From positions 125,001 through 187,500 of the forward strand of contig MCFG01000031.1 of assembly GCA_002104895.1 (NCBI GenBank): DNA of 62,500 bases. The letters are read 5' to 3'. The notes beneath the pieces were generated by a model. The model made no database searches, was not told where the DNA came from, and saw only the letters and a program-made list of their open reading frames with translations. Positions 1 to 18,237 of this stretch are shown here, one piece after another. The DNA is from Anaeromyces robustus (lineage: Eukaryota; Neocallimastigomycota; Neocallimastigomycetes; Neocallimastigales; Neocallimastigaceae). Made by a program: the position numbers and the translations under genes. How positions within the stretch are numbered: position 1 is the stretch's first letter; the number at the start of each line of letters is the position of its first letter.

Positions 1-3000
1 CAGAGAAACAATGAAGAGAAAGAATTATGTGACAAAATATATGATACAATTAATGATCTAGATAATAATTATATTTCTGATGATGAAGGTGGAGAAAAAA
101 CCAGAGCATATAGAAAAAGACAAAATCCTATTTATATTCCATCAAAATTATTAACTGTTACTTTATCAGTGTTAGTTGTTATATATGTAAATATAATATA
201 TCATATAATATATTATAATTTAATTTATTATAGTATAATATAATATATAATACAATATAATATTAATAGTAATAATATTTATTAATTAATAATATTTTAA
301 ACCAACAGATAATTGCTCAAATTATTTTTTTCCCATTTTTTATTCAGAGTTATAATATTTTAAATGATAGTGAAGGAGATGGTGTAAAGTTATTATTTCC
401 ACAATATAAAGTTAATAATAAAAATACATATGTTGGGTATTTTGATCGTAAAGTTGTTTATTCTTTCAATAAAGAAACTCGTACTATTGATACATCTGAA
501 TCATCAAATAATATTTATTTGACGTGGAAAACATGTTTAAGAGATCCAGGAATGAATAACGTATTAAAAATTCTATACTTAATAGTTTTGCTTTTTTCAG
601 TAATTGCTGGTGTACTTTATTTATCAGCGATAAATAAGCATACAGTTAAATCGCTAATTATTCAAATTATTTTGTATATATCAAATTTATGTATTCATTT
701 TATGCTTTTGTCTAAACCATCTGGGGATCGATTAATTATTCAATTAACATTATCATGTTTTAATTTACTTATTTTGGTAAGTTTTAATCCAGAATAACTA
801 GTAGTTACTATATATTCTAATATGTTTAAATTTAAATAAATAAATATTAAAAATAAAATTAATAATTTTAATATTATTTATATATATATAATTAGATACC
901 ACATCTATATCTTACAAATAAAGTAATTACAGCTAGAAAACGTTTTGGTTATTACGTTCGATATCCAATAATAGATTTAATATCGAGAACCTTTTCAGTA
1001 AAATTTAATGATATAAATATGAATATTAATAAAAATCATAATGAAGATTTAAAAAAAAATAATAATAAAAATAATAAAGGGAAAAATACTATTGATGATA
1101 ATAATAACAGTAATGATAACAAAGATAGGGATAACAAAAGTGTTGATAATGATGATGATATTAATAATGAAAATGTTAATATAATTTCTTTAGAAAAAAA
1201 AGATAATAATAAAGCAATTTTAACAGAAATTTTAAAAGATATTGATAATTCTTTGGAAATCCAAGCAGCAAGAAAGCAAATGAAACAACGTGTTGATAAA
1301 GGTCATAGATTATTTAGTATTGTAGTTATTATATTAGTTATTATTCTTTTTGGTAATTTCTTATTAGAATTTATAAAAATAATGAATACTCAAGGTGAAT
1401 TTTTCCCAAAAACTGTTTCTGGTGGAATGACAGCTGAAAGAGATAGAATTCAAAGTATATATAAACCAATATTTAATAAATATTTCAGAAAAAAAAATAA
1501 AGTTGAAATTATTTTATTAGATGGACTCCGATATGATAAATTTATTGAACATCCAACATTTAAAGAAATTACTAATGATAAAAAAATTATGAAAGATGCA
1601 AAATATTACAAAATTAATTGTTCTTTACCATCAATGTCATTACCAAATTGGTTATCTATTATGACTGGATCACCACCAGAAATTCATGGTCTTTTAAATA
1701 ATATTTTAGCACCAGAAACAACTTATGATTCTATCTTTGGCAGAGTTATTTCAGAAAATGGTACATTTTGTGGTATTACAGGATCAACTACATTCCCAGC
1801 ATTAGTAAAGAGTCAGCTTTCACCATTAGTCGGAGATGGTGGTGTTGCACCTTCGTTTGGTCCCCATGGAAGTAATACAAATGCTTATTATGCTGATATT
1901 GAAAGAATGAAAATAACAAAACAAGCTTTAACAGGATCAATAGAATTTGATCTATTTCTTACACATTTTTCTGATATTGATATTCAAGGTCATGCTTTTG
2001 GAGTTTCCGAAAAATATAATAAAGATAATACATATTATAAAGCATGTACAGCAAAAGGTCAGTTAGTAAAAGAAATTTTAAATATTGTTGATGAAAACAC
2101 AGTTGTTATTATTATATCTGATCATGGACAAGTTGATGCTGGAGGTCATGGTGGTACGCATCAACAAAATATAGATGTTCCTTTAATGGTTTATAAAAAA
2201 AATTCAAATTTTGGTAGTTTTAAGGGTACTGATTATTTTCCCCAAATGACATGGAATAATCTTGATATTGCAGCTACTGTAACAGGATTATTAGGATATC
2301 CAGCCCCAGCACAAAATGAAGGTAGAATAATAACTACTTGGATTGAAGGATTAGTAAATTCACCGAATTCTAAAGAATATATTAAATTACTTTTAAGAGA
2401 TTTATTACTTCAGAAACAAATTTATGCAATAAATTTATTTAAAACAATGGGTATGGGGCCTACAGAATTTCCAGATATTTTAAAAAGAAATCCTTTAAAT
2501 GATAATAATACATATACATCAGAAATGTACGCTAAAGAAATACAGGAAGTAATTGATATTTATAAAAAAGTCAGACAAAGATATATTTTCACTCATATTA
2601 CTAGAAATGCAATTCTTGATTTAATATTTATCATTCTTGCTATTACTTTCCAAATATGGATTATGGAACGATATACTTTTACTTTTCCATTAAACATTTT
2701 TACATCTATTAATAAACGAAGTAAGAATGAAGTTTGGTACAATGAACTAGGTGATATTGTTGAAAAAAATCGAAAAGCAGCATTTTATACATTTATAATT
2801 ATAATTCTTCAATTTATTCTATCTTTATCTGTTTTCTTTTTGTATTATTATTTAAAAGGCTATGGTATACCTGATTCAACTGTTCTTCATCATCCAAAAG
2901 TTATTCCCGAATTTTTAATTGCATTATTATGTGTAGCTGTTATTTTACAAATAATATTTAGTAGATTATTTGTTCTTCTTTTTGTTATATGGAACCCACA

Positions 3001-3763
3001 AAAGAAAGTATATCTTCAAAATAAATCCTTACCAAGAAAAATAGCAATATATATAAGAATGCTATATTCCAATAAAAAATTGGAATACACAAATGTCCAA
3101 ATGGTATATTTAATGAAAGAATATGCATTCCTATGGTCAACTATCTTTATTTGTATTTGTTTAGTATTAAGTTCAGCATATACGTTTATTATTCCTAATA
3201 CTTTTAATATACCATTTGTTATACCATTTATTTGGAATTTAAAATTTAGAGTTTTATCATTACAATGCATTAGTATTCCAATTATCATTGGGCATTTAAT
3301 TGGATTAAATAATTGGCCACCAGATTCCGAAACAAGTGAAGATATTCATTTTTTTGACGGTATTTATAAGATGGGTGCTATTAAATTTATGTATACTAAT
3401 ATGAAAGTTAGAGATAATATATGTCAAAAAATATATCCAATTTCTAAAAACCATAGTATAATAGATAAATTATTAATAAAAAATAGTAATAATAATTCAT
3501 CCAGTGAACTTCTTCTTGGAAATAAATCAGAAACAGTTATTACAGTTAATAATGAGTCTATTAATAAAAGATTAATAAATCGAATGAAATCAACGTATTC
3601 ACTTTTGATGAATTCTGAAGATTACTCAAAATATTTTGGCGATTATTATTCTGTTTTCAATGATAACTATATTAAATATTTTAAAGTTCGAAATTTAGTT
3701 GATTTAGTATTAAGAGCAAAAAAATATGATACAGATAAAGATAAACAAACTAAACAAGATTAA
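1..3763 (+). CDS. Multi-pass membrane phosphodiesterase, alkaline-phosphatase superfamily (5' end outside window)
   Basis: Three exons are visible, 1-186, 348-776 and 896-3763, all joined in phase 0 at GTA donors and AG acceptors, giving about 1160 residues; the true start lies upstream. The catalytic domain, encoded from about 1500 to 2210, carries the superfamily's metal and nucleophile motifs in order: LLDGLRYD, SLPSMSLPNW (likely Ser nucleophile), SDIDIQGHAFG, SDHGQ and GGHGG. This is the layout of type I phosphodiesterases/nucleotide pyrophosphatases and GPI-ethanolamine-phosphate transferases. About five hydrophobic segments precede the domain and about five follow it (about 2600-3300), so it is a polytopic membrane enzyme. 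An Asn/Lys/Asp-rich linker (1019-1230) separates the first helices from the catalytic part. The ATG at 1019 is not needed as a start because the frame stays open upstream to the 896 acceptor. The substrate is unknown. Confidence 0.75.
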
Positions 3764-4165
3764 AGAAAATTAGAAATCAAAACATAATAACATAATAATA
3801 TATATATGTGTGTATTTATATAAATTTATTAATGATATATATTTTTTTTACAATTAGTTTTATTAAATATTTTATATCCACATAATATATATATTTAAAC
3901 ATAATATAAAATAAAGTTAAAGTTAATATTAATATGAACATATTATATATAACAAATTTATATAATAAAAAATTGATTTGATAAATCTATAGAATTATAT
4001 TCAATATCTTCATTTTTTTTTTCTTATAAATTATCATGTATATTATTCAATTTAAAAATATATATACTATCTTTTTGAGTGTTAATAAAGATTAAAATAA
4101 ATTATAAATCTTTTATATATTATTTATCATATGAACAATAAAAGATTAGGTTATGATGATTTTTA

Positions 4166-4196
<31 letters not shown>

Positions 4197-4333
4197 TTAT
4201 TTTTATATAAAATAAGGTTAATTAGTGAATAATTAAATATTAAGATTATATTAATAGTTTATTTTTATATTTTTTAATATTTTTTTTTTTTATTTTATTT
4301 TAAATAAATTATTATATATAAATATAAAATAAA
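3764..4333. other. Intergenic spacer between two + strand genes
   Basis: Nearly pure A/T with a T run of about 22 at 4169-4190 and no open frame with balanced composition. It holds the 3' end of the phosphodiesterase gene and presumably the promoter of CWC22; no specific motif stands out. Confidence 0.6.
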
Positions 4334-7300
4334 ATGGTTTCAAGGTCAAGGTCAAGATCAAATTCAAGTTCAGGATCAAGTTCAAGATCAAGATCGACTT
4401 CAAGGTCAAGATCCGGTTCAAGTTCAGATTCATATTCTTCTTCTTCAACATCAGAGCATAATAACAGATCAAAAAATTTAAAAAGACGTCATGATTCAGT
4501 AAGTAGTTCAGAGTCAAATTCAAAATCAATATCACCAAAACATAGAAAATATAGTTCAAGGCATAATTCTAGATCACCATCACCAAAATATAGAAGACAT
4601 TATAAATCTCGTTCAAGATCTAAGTCACTTGAAGAACCACATAAAAATGATATTCCAAGAATTATGGATATTGATCCTGAAAGAAAACGTGAAAGAGAAC
4701 ATCAACTTCGTCAGCAAGCAGATGTTAAACCAGATAAAAATAAAGAGACAGCAACATCTATTGCTATAAAGCAAGGAAGAACTGGTGGAATGTATATTCC
4801 ACCTGGTAGATTAAGATTAATGCAGGAACAAATTGAAGATAAAAATAGTGAAGCATATCAACGCATGAGTTGGGAAGCATTGAAAAAAAGTATAAATGGT
4901 TTAATTAACAAAGTAAACACATCTAATATAAAGAATATTATACCAGAACTTTTTAGTGAAAATTTAATTCGTGGAAGAGGTTTACTTTGCCGTAGTGTAA
5001 TGAAAGCTCAAGTAGCGTCATCTACATTCACAAATGTATATGCGGCAATGATTGCTGTAATTAATACGAAATTTCCTCAGATTGGTGAACTTTTATTAAC
5101 TCGTTTAATTGTTCAATTTAAAAGAGCATATCGTAGGAATAATAAACAAGCATGTTTATCTTCAACAAATTTCATTGCACATTTAGTTAATCAAAGAGTA
5201 GCACATGAAATTATCGCATTACAAATTTTAACTCTTTTGTTAGAACGACCAACCAATGATTCAGTAGAAGTTGCAATTGGTTTTATCAGAGAATGTGGTG
5301 CATTGCTTGCAGATGTTAGTTCCAAAGCAAATAATGCAATTTTTGAAAGATTTAGATCTATTCTTCATGAAGGTCAAATTGATAAAAGAACACAATATAT
5401 GGTAGAAGTTCTATTTCAAGTTAGAAGAGAAAAATATAAAGATAATCCAACAATTATTCCAGAATTAGATTTAGTAGAAGAAGATGATCAGATTACACAT
5501 TATTTATCATTAAATGATGATTTAGATACAAATGAAATGCTTAACGTATTCCAATTTGATAAAGATTTTCTTGAAAATGAGGAGAAATATAATGATATTA
5601 AAAAGGAAATTCTTGGAGATTCAGATTCAGAATCAGATTCAGGTGAAGATTCAGATACTGAATCTAGTTCAGATGAATCAGACTCAGATTCAGAATCAGA
5701 TTCAGACTCAGATTCAGATAGTGATGGTTCTAAAGATGCATTACAAAAAGCTCAAGAAAAATTAGAAATTCAAGATAGAACTAATCAAGATACCATTAAT
5801 TTAAGACGTTCAATTTATTTAATTATTATGTCAAGTATAAATTTTGAAGAATGTGCTCATAAGTTAATGAAATTAGATATTAAAGAAGGTCAAGAAAATG
5901 AATTATGTGAAATGATTATTGAATGTTGTAGTCAGGAAAAAACTTATATTAATATGTATGGCTTATTAGGTGAAAGATTTTGTAAAATAAATAGAATTTG
6001 GGCAGAAAAATTCATGGAATCTTTTGAAACCCATTATAAAACTATTCATAGATTTGAAACAAATAATTTAAGAAATATAGCAAAGTTCTTTGCTCATTTA
6101 TTAGCATCAGATGCCATTTCATGGAATGTATTTGCATTAGTTCGTTTAACTGAAAGTACTACAACTTCTAGTTCTCGTATTTTCATAAAAATTTTATTCC
6201 AAGAATTAAGTGAAGCTTTAGGATTAAAGAAATTAAATGAACGTCTTAAAGATGAAACTATGGTTATTGAAGTGAATACACCAGCTGGTACAGTTACAAG
6301 GGGTGTATTTGATGGACTTTTCCCTAAAGATAATCCAAAAGATACCCGTTTTGCTATTAATTACTTTACTAGTATTGGTTTAGGTGGTTTAACAGATGAA
6401 TTACGTGAACATCTTAAGAATGCACCTAAATTAATTATGCAACAAAAACGTGAATTAGAGGAATCAGATTCTTCAGATTCTTCAGATTCTTCCTCATCAA
6501 GTTCTTCATCTTATGATTCATATGATTCATATGATTCTGATTCCGATTCTTCCGATTCATATGATTCATACGATTCATACGATTCATATGATTCTTATGA
6601 TTCTAGTTCAGGTTCAGATTCTGGTTCTTATTCTGGTTCAAGTTCTAGTTCTGGTTCTTATTCAAGTTCAGATTCAGAATCAGATTATCATTCAAGACAT
6701 AAAAGTAAAAGTAAAGATAGTAAAAATAGAGGAAAAGAATTAAAAAAAGCAGAAGAATTAGATGATAAAAATAAATCTACAGAACGTACTCATCGTCATT
6801 ATTCTTCATCAAGGAGTAGATCAAGAGATAGAAAAAAAATAGATAAATATGAAAGTAAGGATATAAGAAGAAAGAAGGAAACCAATGAAAAAGATAAAGA
6901 TAGAGATAGAAAAGAAAAAAGTAAAGATGAAGAGGAAGATAGAAAAAGAAAAGAAGATCTTAAAATAGGAGAAAAGGATAAAGATAAGAGTGGAAGAGAC
7001 AGAGACAGAGATAGAGATAGAGATAGAGATAGAGACAGAAATAGGGAAAGAGATAGGGAAAGAGATAGAAATAGAGACAGAAACAGAAGTAGAGAAAGAG
7101 AAAGAGATAGAGACAGAGGTAGAGACAGAGACAGAAGTAGAGAGAGAGAAAGAGATAGAGACAGAGGTAGAGACAGAAGTAGAGAGAGAGATAGAGGTAG
7201 AGACAGAGGTAGAGACAGAAGTAGAGACAGAAGTAGAGAGAGAGACAGAGCCAGAGACAGAAGTAGAGAGAGAGAAAGAGATAGAGATAACGGTAGAGAT

Positions 7301-7366
7301 AGAAAAGATAGGGAAAAAGATAAAGATAGAGAAAGAGAAAGGGATAAAAGAAGAGATGAAAAATAA
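4334..7366 (+). CDS. CWC22: Pre-mRNA-splicing factor CWC22 (MIF4G + MA3, RS-rich tails)
   Basis: Intronless, 1010 residues. An Arg/Ser-rich N-terminus (about 1-100) is followed by [16 protein letters not shown] at about 151, the typical entry to the CWC22 MIF4G domain (about 165-350), then an acidic Ser/Asp run (about 425-470), an MA3 domain starting near [20 protein letters not shown] at about 488 and ending near 605, and a long low-complexity tail of Ser/Asp/Tyr repeats (about 710-790) and Arg-Asp/Arg-Ser repeats (about 840-1010). CWC22 is a spliceosome component that binds eIF4A3 and loads the exon-junction complex in the nucleus. Domain order and core sequence fit this orthologue closely. 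The tail is longer and more repetitive than in yeast and is built from AGAGAY hexamers that may vary in length between strains. Confidence 0.95.
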   Translation: MVSRSRSRSNSSSGSSSRSRSTSRSRSGSSSDSYSSSSTSEHNNRSKNLKRRHDSVSSSESNSKSISPKHRKYSSRHNSRSPSPKYRRHYKSRSRSKSLEEPHKNDIPRIMDIDPERKREREHQLRQQADVKPDKNKETATSIAIKQGRTGGMYIPPGRLRLMQEQIEDKNSEAYQRMSWEALKKSINGLINKVNTSNIKNIIPELFSENLIRGRGLLCRSVMKAQVASSTFTNVYAAMIAVINTKFPQIGELLLTRLIVQFKRAYRRNNKQACLSSTNFIAHLVNQRVAHEIIALQILTLLLERPTNDSVEVAIGFIRECGALLADVSSKANNAIFERFRSILHEGQIDKRTQYMVEVLFQVRREKYKDNPTIIPELDLVEEDDQITHYLSLNDDLDTNEMLNVFQFDKDFLENEEKYNDIKKEILGDSDSESDSGEDSDTESSSDESDSDSESDSDSDSDSDGSKDALQKAQEKLEIQDRTNQDTINLRRSIYLIIMSSINFEECAHKLMKLDIKEGQENELCEMIIECCSQEKTYINMYGLLGERFCKINRIWAEKFMESFETHYKTIHRFETNNLRNIAKFFAHLLASDAISWNVFALVRLTESTTTSSSRIFIKILFQELSEALGLKKLNERLKDETMVIEVNTPAGTVTRGVFDGLFPKDNPKDTRFAINYFTSIGLGGLTDELREHLKNAPKLIMQQKRELEESDSSDSSDSSSSSSSSYDSYDSYDSDSDSSDSYDSYDSYDSYDSYDSSSGSDSGSYSGSSSSSGSYSSSDSESDYHSRHKSKSKDSKNRGKELKKAEELDDKNKSTERTHRHYSSSRSRSRDRKKIDKYESKDIRRKKETNEKDKDRDRKEKSKDEEEDRKRKEDLKIGEKDKDKSGRDRDRDRDRDRDRDRNRERDRERDRNRDRNRSRERERDRDRGRDRDRSRERERDRDRGRDRSRERDRGRDRGRDRSRDRSRERDRARDRSRERERDRDNGRDRKDREKDKDRERERDKRRDEK

Positions 7367-8813
7367 TAATTACTTCAAGTCATATTTAAATATTTATTTA
7401 TATAAAAATAATATATAATAAATTATAAAACACTGAAAAAAAAAAATTTTTTTTTATATTTAAATAATTATATAAAATAAAAAATTAGTATAAAATATAT
7501 ATATATATTTTTTATAGATTTTTAACTATAATATATAATTAAAATAATCCTTAAATATATTAAATATAATATGTTATTATAATATACATATAAAATAAAT
7601 AATATTAAAAATAATCAATTATAAACCAATTAATTAATTATATATTCAAATTTTATATAAATATTTATATAATTATGTTGTTTAAATAATTATATTTATT
7701 TTTTTAAAACAAAGTAATTCAATAATAAATATTCTTTTCTTTTCATTTCTTTCTTTCTTTTTTTTTATTAACAATAATATTTATTTTCATTTAAATTATC
7801 ATATTTAATTTTTAAAACAAAAATAATTCAAAAATAATTATTCTTTCTTTTTTTTTTTTTTTTTTTATCATTAATATTCATTTTCGTTTAATAAGAAACT
7901 TTATTTATTCTTTTTTTGTTTTTTTTTAACAACAAAAAAAAAAAAAAAATAAAATAAAAATAAAAATAAAACTAGTAATAAATTTAATACAATTAAATTA
8001 TACTTAATAAAATACGGTTATTTTTAAATAATTAATAAATTTATTAATCAATTAATTTAACAAATAAATAATACAATAAATATGAATATAATAAATATTT
8101 TTATATTTAATTTTTTATACTATAAAAATACATAAATTTATAATAAAAAAATATTTTTAATTATTTATTATTAATTTTATTTGTTTATATATTTATAAAA
8201 TAATTTTTATTAAATTAATGTTATAACTAAATGCTTGTCATGTTTTGAGTTTAGATTTTAGCAAGCAGGTGTTTAAAAAAAAAAAAAAAAGCTATTATTA
8301 AATATATTAAAATGAATAAAAAACAATTTATATAAAATTATTATTATGAAAAAAAAAAAAAAAAAAAATAAAATAATAATCATAATGATTTTAAAAATTT
8401 TATTTGTAATTAATTTTTTTTTAAAATATATATATTATATATTATTCTCATTGTATTTACATAAATACAATATTTAATAATATAACAACCATTAAGCTGA
8501 TGTTATATATTTTAAAACAAAAATATAATTATATATATACGTATATTTATTTATATTCTTGTTTTTATTCAATTTTTTTATTATAATGAATAAAACAAAA
8601 ATTAAAATAAATATATATATATATATATATATACTTTATATGACTATAATTAATTTAATATTTTAATTTTTTCTTTTTTTATTATTAATATATATATATA
8701 ATATTAAAATGAAACATGGTCTTATCTAATTAATAAAGAAATAAAAAATATAATTTGTTGAAAAAAAAACTTAAATTCAAAAAAAAAAAAAAAGTTAAAA
8801 ATATATTTTATAT
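7367..8813. other. Convergent intergenic spacer
   Basis: The 3' ends of CWC22 (+) and the Groucho gene (-) face each other here. It is A/T with poly-A/T runs (for example around 7847-7866, 7934-7948 and 8350-8369) and a short less AT-biased stretch at 8230-8275. I see no gene or RNA fold I would defend. Confidence 0.6.
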
Positions 8814-13625
<4,812 letters not shown>

Positions 13626-14869
13626 AAATTTATTTTAGTTATCTATTAAATATTATGAAAAAAATTATATTATTATTATATAAAAAAAAATACAAAATTC
13701 AAGAAATAAAAAAAAAGCTATGTATAAGATTAAAATGAATACAAGATAAAGTATTTTTATAAATAACAAAAATATTTATTTTTTTTTATAAACAATGATA
13801 TAATGAAATTTAAAGTAAAAAATAAAAGATAATTATTAGAATATGATATTTGATCACGCTTCATTTTTTGATTTTAGCAAATAAAACATATATTTTTGGT
13901 ATTGAATTATTGATAAATTATTTCTTTATTAATAAAATTTAAATATAAATTAAATCATACATATAAAATATATATATAATACTAATTATTATTTATTTTT
14001 ATACTAATTTTTGTATATTATTTTGATATTATTCTTATATATTAAAAACTTTGATGTAATATATATAAATGACTTATCATATAAATTACTCTAAACAAAT
14101 CGAAAAATATATAGATATTATAAACATATTATTGCTATATTTATATTAAATGATATATATAAATTGATAAATGTAAAAAAATATTATATTAAAGATATTC
14201 ATATTTAAAGTACCTACAATTATAAATCATAATTATAATATATATATTTTATGATTATGGAGAATTTTATAAAGTATTCTAAAATTAATATAATATAAAA
14301 ATTATAAAAATACAAGTTATTATTATTGTTTCTTATAATATTATAACAGCATATTAAAAACTATTTATAAAAATTTATATTTAATTTATACATATATTAT
14401 TATACTTACTTTTTTTTTTTTTTCCTGTATTCTTTTTAAATGTTAATTTGATGATAAATAATTAGATCTACTTTTTTTTTTTTTTTTACTTATTTTGATT
14501 TTATCTATATATAAATCGGAAAAAATATAAAAATATTTAAAGAAGAAAAAAAAGATTTTTTTTATTACTTATTAAATGTTATGAAGTAACATAAAATAAA
14601 CTAATAAAAAAAAACATAAAATAAAATATAAACAACTTATTTAACAAAAATATAAAATATATATTTTAACTATTGTAAAACATGATTTAATAAAAAAAAA
14701 ATAATTATAAAATTAAATAAAAATGAAAAAATAAATATAATATAAAATTAATAAAACAATAATAATATAGTAATAATATTTAAATTAAATAATAATGTAT
14801 TAGTAAACTAAAATGTTTAATTTTTTTTATTAATAAGTAAATGTATTACATAAATTTACATATGCTATT

Positions 14870-14925
<56 letters not shown>

Positions 14926-15467
14926 ATAATCAAAACTATAACAAATAGTAACATTAATATATAATCATATAATATATAATAAATAATAAAATAATATATA
15001 ATTTATAATATAATAATTATAATAATTATAATAAAAAAGGATTGATTAAAATATTAACATTAAATATATTATCTATTATATTATATTATATATATCAATA
15101 TATAATATAATATATAATATATATAATATAATATGTATTATTTAATATTTTAATATATCAAACAATAAATAAATAAATAAATATATTGTAAATCATGTTT
15201 TGTTTTTAATATTTATGATTCAATTTATCAAAAAAGGAAAATTATTTTATCGTTTCATAAACTGATTTAATGTTTTGTGTGATATTAATATTGCATAATA
15301 AATCATAATATTAAATAATACCAATTAATATATTATTAATAAATCATACAAAAAAAATATTAAAAAATTTTTAATAATCTAAATATTATTCAAATATATA
15401 TATATAAATATTAAAATATTAAAATATTAAAAAAAAAAAAAAAAGTATCCATTTGTGTAATTTATAT

Positions 15468-15501
<34 letters not shown>

Positions 15502-15662
15502 ATATGTAAAATAATGAAAAATATAATATTAATGTAAATAATACTTATAATACTTTCACATGCATAAATATATAAAAAAAAGATAAATAAATAGATTAAT
15601 CAATAGATAAATAGATAAATAATTCAATGAGAATAAAATAAAAAAAAAAATGAAAACTTTCA

Positions 15663-15709
<47 letters not shown>

Positions 15710-15861
15710 GAAAAATATTATTTATTTTTAATATATATTGTGTTTAATTTTTTGAGTTTTTCCGACTTTTTGCTACATTAGTTTTTATTTGATGTTTAGA
15801 ATGAAACTTGTACTTCAGAAAATTTTAATTCCCATATAATTTTTTTTTTATATTATATTGG

Positions 15862-15910
15862 ATGAAACACAGTCCAAATAATCTTTAAGATTATTTGGAC
15901 TGTGTTTCAT
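15862..15910. repeat. Perfect inverted repeat, 24-bp arms around one central base
   Basis: The left arm 15862-15885 starts ATGAAACACAGTCC, and the right arm 15887-15910 is its exact reverse complement, with a single T at 15886. The arms are clearly less AT-rich than the flanking spacer. Confidence 0.95.
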
Positions 15911-16244
15911 ATAACAAATATTTTTTTTCCTTATATTTATAATATAATGAAAAAATATTATATTACTTTATTATATTTTATTTATTATAAATATTTTTAT
16001 CTAATCTTTATAAATTTTTAGTATAAAGATATATAAAAATTTAAAAATTTTTAAATTAATAATTCCAATAAGATATGAAAAAAAATACAAGATTTTTACA
16101 CAAACTTTCCATAAATGTTAATAGTTCAAATTAAAATAAAAAAATAAAGTAAAATATATCTTTATAATAAATTATAACTAAATATAATAATAATAAAACT
16201 AATAAAATTATTTATTACTATATATTTTTCATTTATTTTATTTA

Positions 16245-16359
16245 CATATTACGAAAATATTAAAGATATTAATAATAAAAACTTTTTTATTTAATTTATT
16301 TTCATATTACGAAAATATTCATGCTTTTATTTAATTTATTTTCATATTACGAAAATATT
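16245..16359. repeat. Three dispersed copies of a 17-bp element
   Basis: The sequence CATATTACGAAAATATT occurs at 16245-16261, 16303-16319 and 16343-16359. The last two copies also share the upstream TTTTATTTAATTTATTTT. They lie 3' of the minus-strand membrane-protein gene. Confidence 0.85.
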
Positions 16360-16677
16360 AAAGCTTTTATTAAATCTATTATTTAATAATTACTATATTT
16401 ATTAAATTCTAAAAAAATTAAAATTAATTATATTTATGAAATATTTAATAAATTAATGATAAATATATTTATATAATATAGTTATTTTTTTATAAAATTT
16501 TATTTAATGGTAATATTATGTATTTATTTATAGAATTATTAATGGGTATATTTATTATATATATATATATATATTTTGTTTTTATAAGTTTGTATATATA
16601 TAACATTGTACTAAGAAAATAACATTCATTTACATATATAATTAATTCAAATAAATAATAATAAATATTATTAATAT

Positions 16678-17058
16678 TTAATCATTTTTTTTATCGTCTA
16701 GAGAATAACTATCTGCAACTTTAAGAAGATTTTTTTGATGATGCATCATCAATAGTCCTAAAAGAATTGTGAATAAGATAAATACTGCTAATCCAATAAC
16801 TAAAATATATGTTGATGTTGTGAAATCTAAAGGTACACCATAAAGTTGAATAATAAAATCGATATTGAAATTACAATATGAGTTCTCATAATTAACTTTA
16901 TTACTTGACATTCTGAATTTTATATAATATATTGTTGAACCAAAAAACTTTGTTGGAAATATTTTTTTACATGGACTTCCTTTGGCACATATAAAACTAA
17001 TTTATATATAGTTAACATATTTTAATTTTAAATTAATTTTTTTGACAATATTTAATAT

Positions 17059-17106
<48 letters not shown>

Positions 17107-17214
17107 GTATTATTAATTTTTATTATAATAAAATTAATCTTGTATTATTATTATTTATTTATTATTTATTTATTTATTATTTATTTATTTATTTATTGTT
17201 TATTTATTATTATT

Positions 17215-17245
<31 letters not shown>

Positions 17246-18185
17246 AAAATAAAAATAAAAATAAATATATATAATATAATAAATATATATATATAATAGA
17301 ATATATATATATATTTATAAAATAAAATAAAATAAATAGATACCTAATTTCTCTTTTTTCAATCGACAACATTGAAGGATTATCATAAGGGTCCGATGGT
17401 GACCAAATTAATTTTTGATTTTTTGCATTAACTCTAGGATTAACTTTATGTTTTGTACTATAAGAATAATCTTTTATATTCTCTAATTTTGTTCCACCTC
17501 CAATGGCTTCAACGGTATAAAATCCTGTAAAATTTGTTGTGATATTTGTTACTAAGTCAGTTATTTGAAATATTGGATCAATTGCTAATTAATTTTTTTT
17601 GGGTTTATATAATTGTTTTAGTTAGTACTAGATAAAATAAAATTATTAAATTATATCTCTTATATAAATTATCTATATTTATATATTTTTGTAATATATA
17701 CTTACTATCTTCATAAAATATACATGGTATATTATTGTCATGAGGACATTCTTTATAGTATTTCTCACTAAAAAATATTGATATATTTTGATATGGTGGA
17801 CATCCAGAATAAATTATTAAATTTGGTAATGTTTGCTAATTTAAATTTATATATAAATATTAAATATTAATATTTATTTTTAATAATAATATATATATAT
17901 ATTTTTGAATTACATTTATTTATAAAATTAATTACATCAATATCAGCATAATAAGTGTATTGATTATTATTTATTAAACATTTATAATTTAAATCACTAA
18001 AAGTGGTTTTCATATTACTTAATTCTAAATTTTTACCAGGTTCATATTGATTTTCTAAATTACCTTGATCGTGAATGGAAACCTATACAATTAATATTTA
18101 AATATAATATAATAAATTAATTTTATTATATAAATTTTTTTATGATTATTAATAAATAATGATTCGTGTTATATATATATATAAA

Positions 18186-18237
<52 letters not shown>

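Larger units (their letters stand above)
13626..16677. other. Long A/T spacer upstream of the Groucho gene
   Basis: Spacer of 3.05 kb between two minus-strand genes. It holds a pure A run of about 46 (14877-14922), T runs (15667-15703), the perfect inverted repeat at 15862-15910 and the triple repeat at 16245-16359. I found no open reading frame of normal composition. Confidence 0.6.

Noticed and set aside
1019-3763. Independent gene starting at the ATG at 1019
   Set aside because: The frame is open upstream to a good acceptor at 895, and two earlier exons join in phase with membrane-type sequence.
5532-7418. Ile/Gln/Met- and Glu-rich frames inside CWC22
   Set aside because: Shifted readings of the Ser/Asp and Arg/Asp repeat DNA of CWC22.
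8230-8280. Small RNA hairpin in the CWC22-Groucho spacer
   Set aside because: Only six pairs (TGCTTG/CAAGCA) with a large loop; not convincing.
14877-14922. Long poly-A tract as a retroelement tail
   Set aside because: No element sequence or flanking duplication; similar tracts occur in many spacers and next to splice sites.
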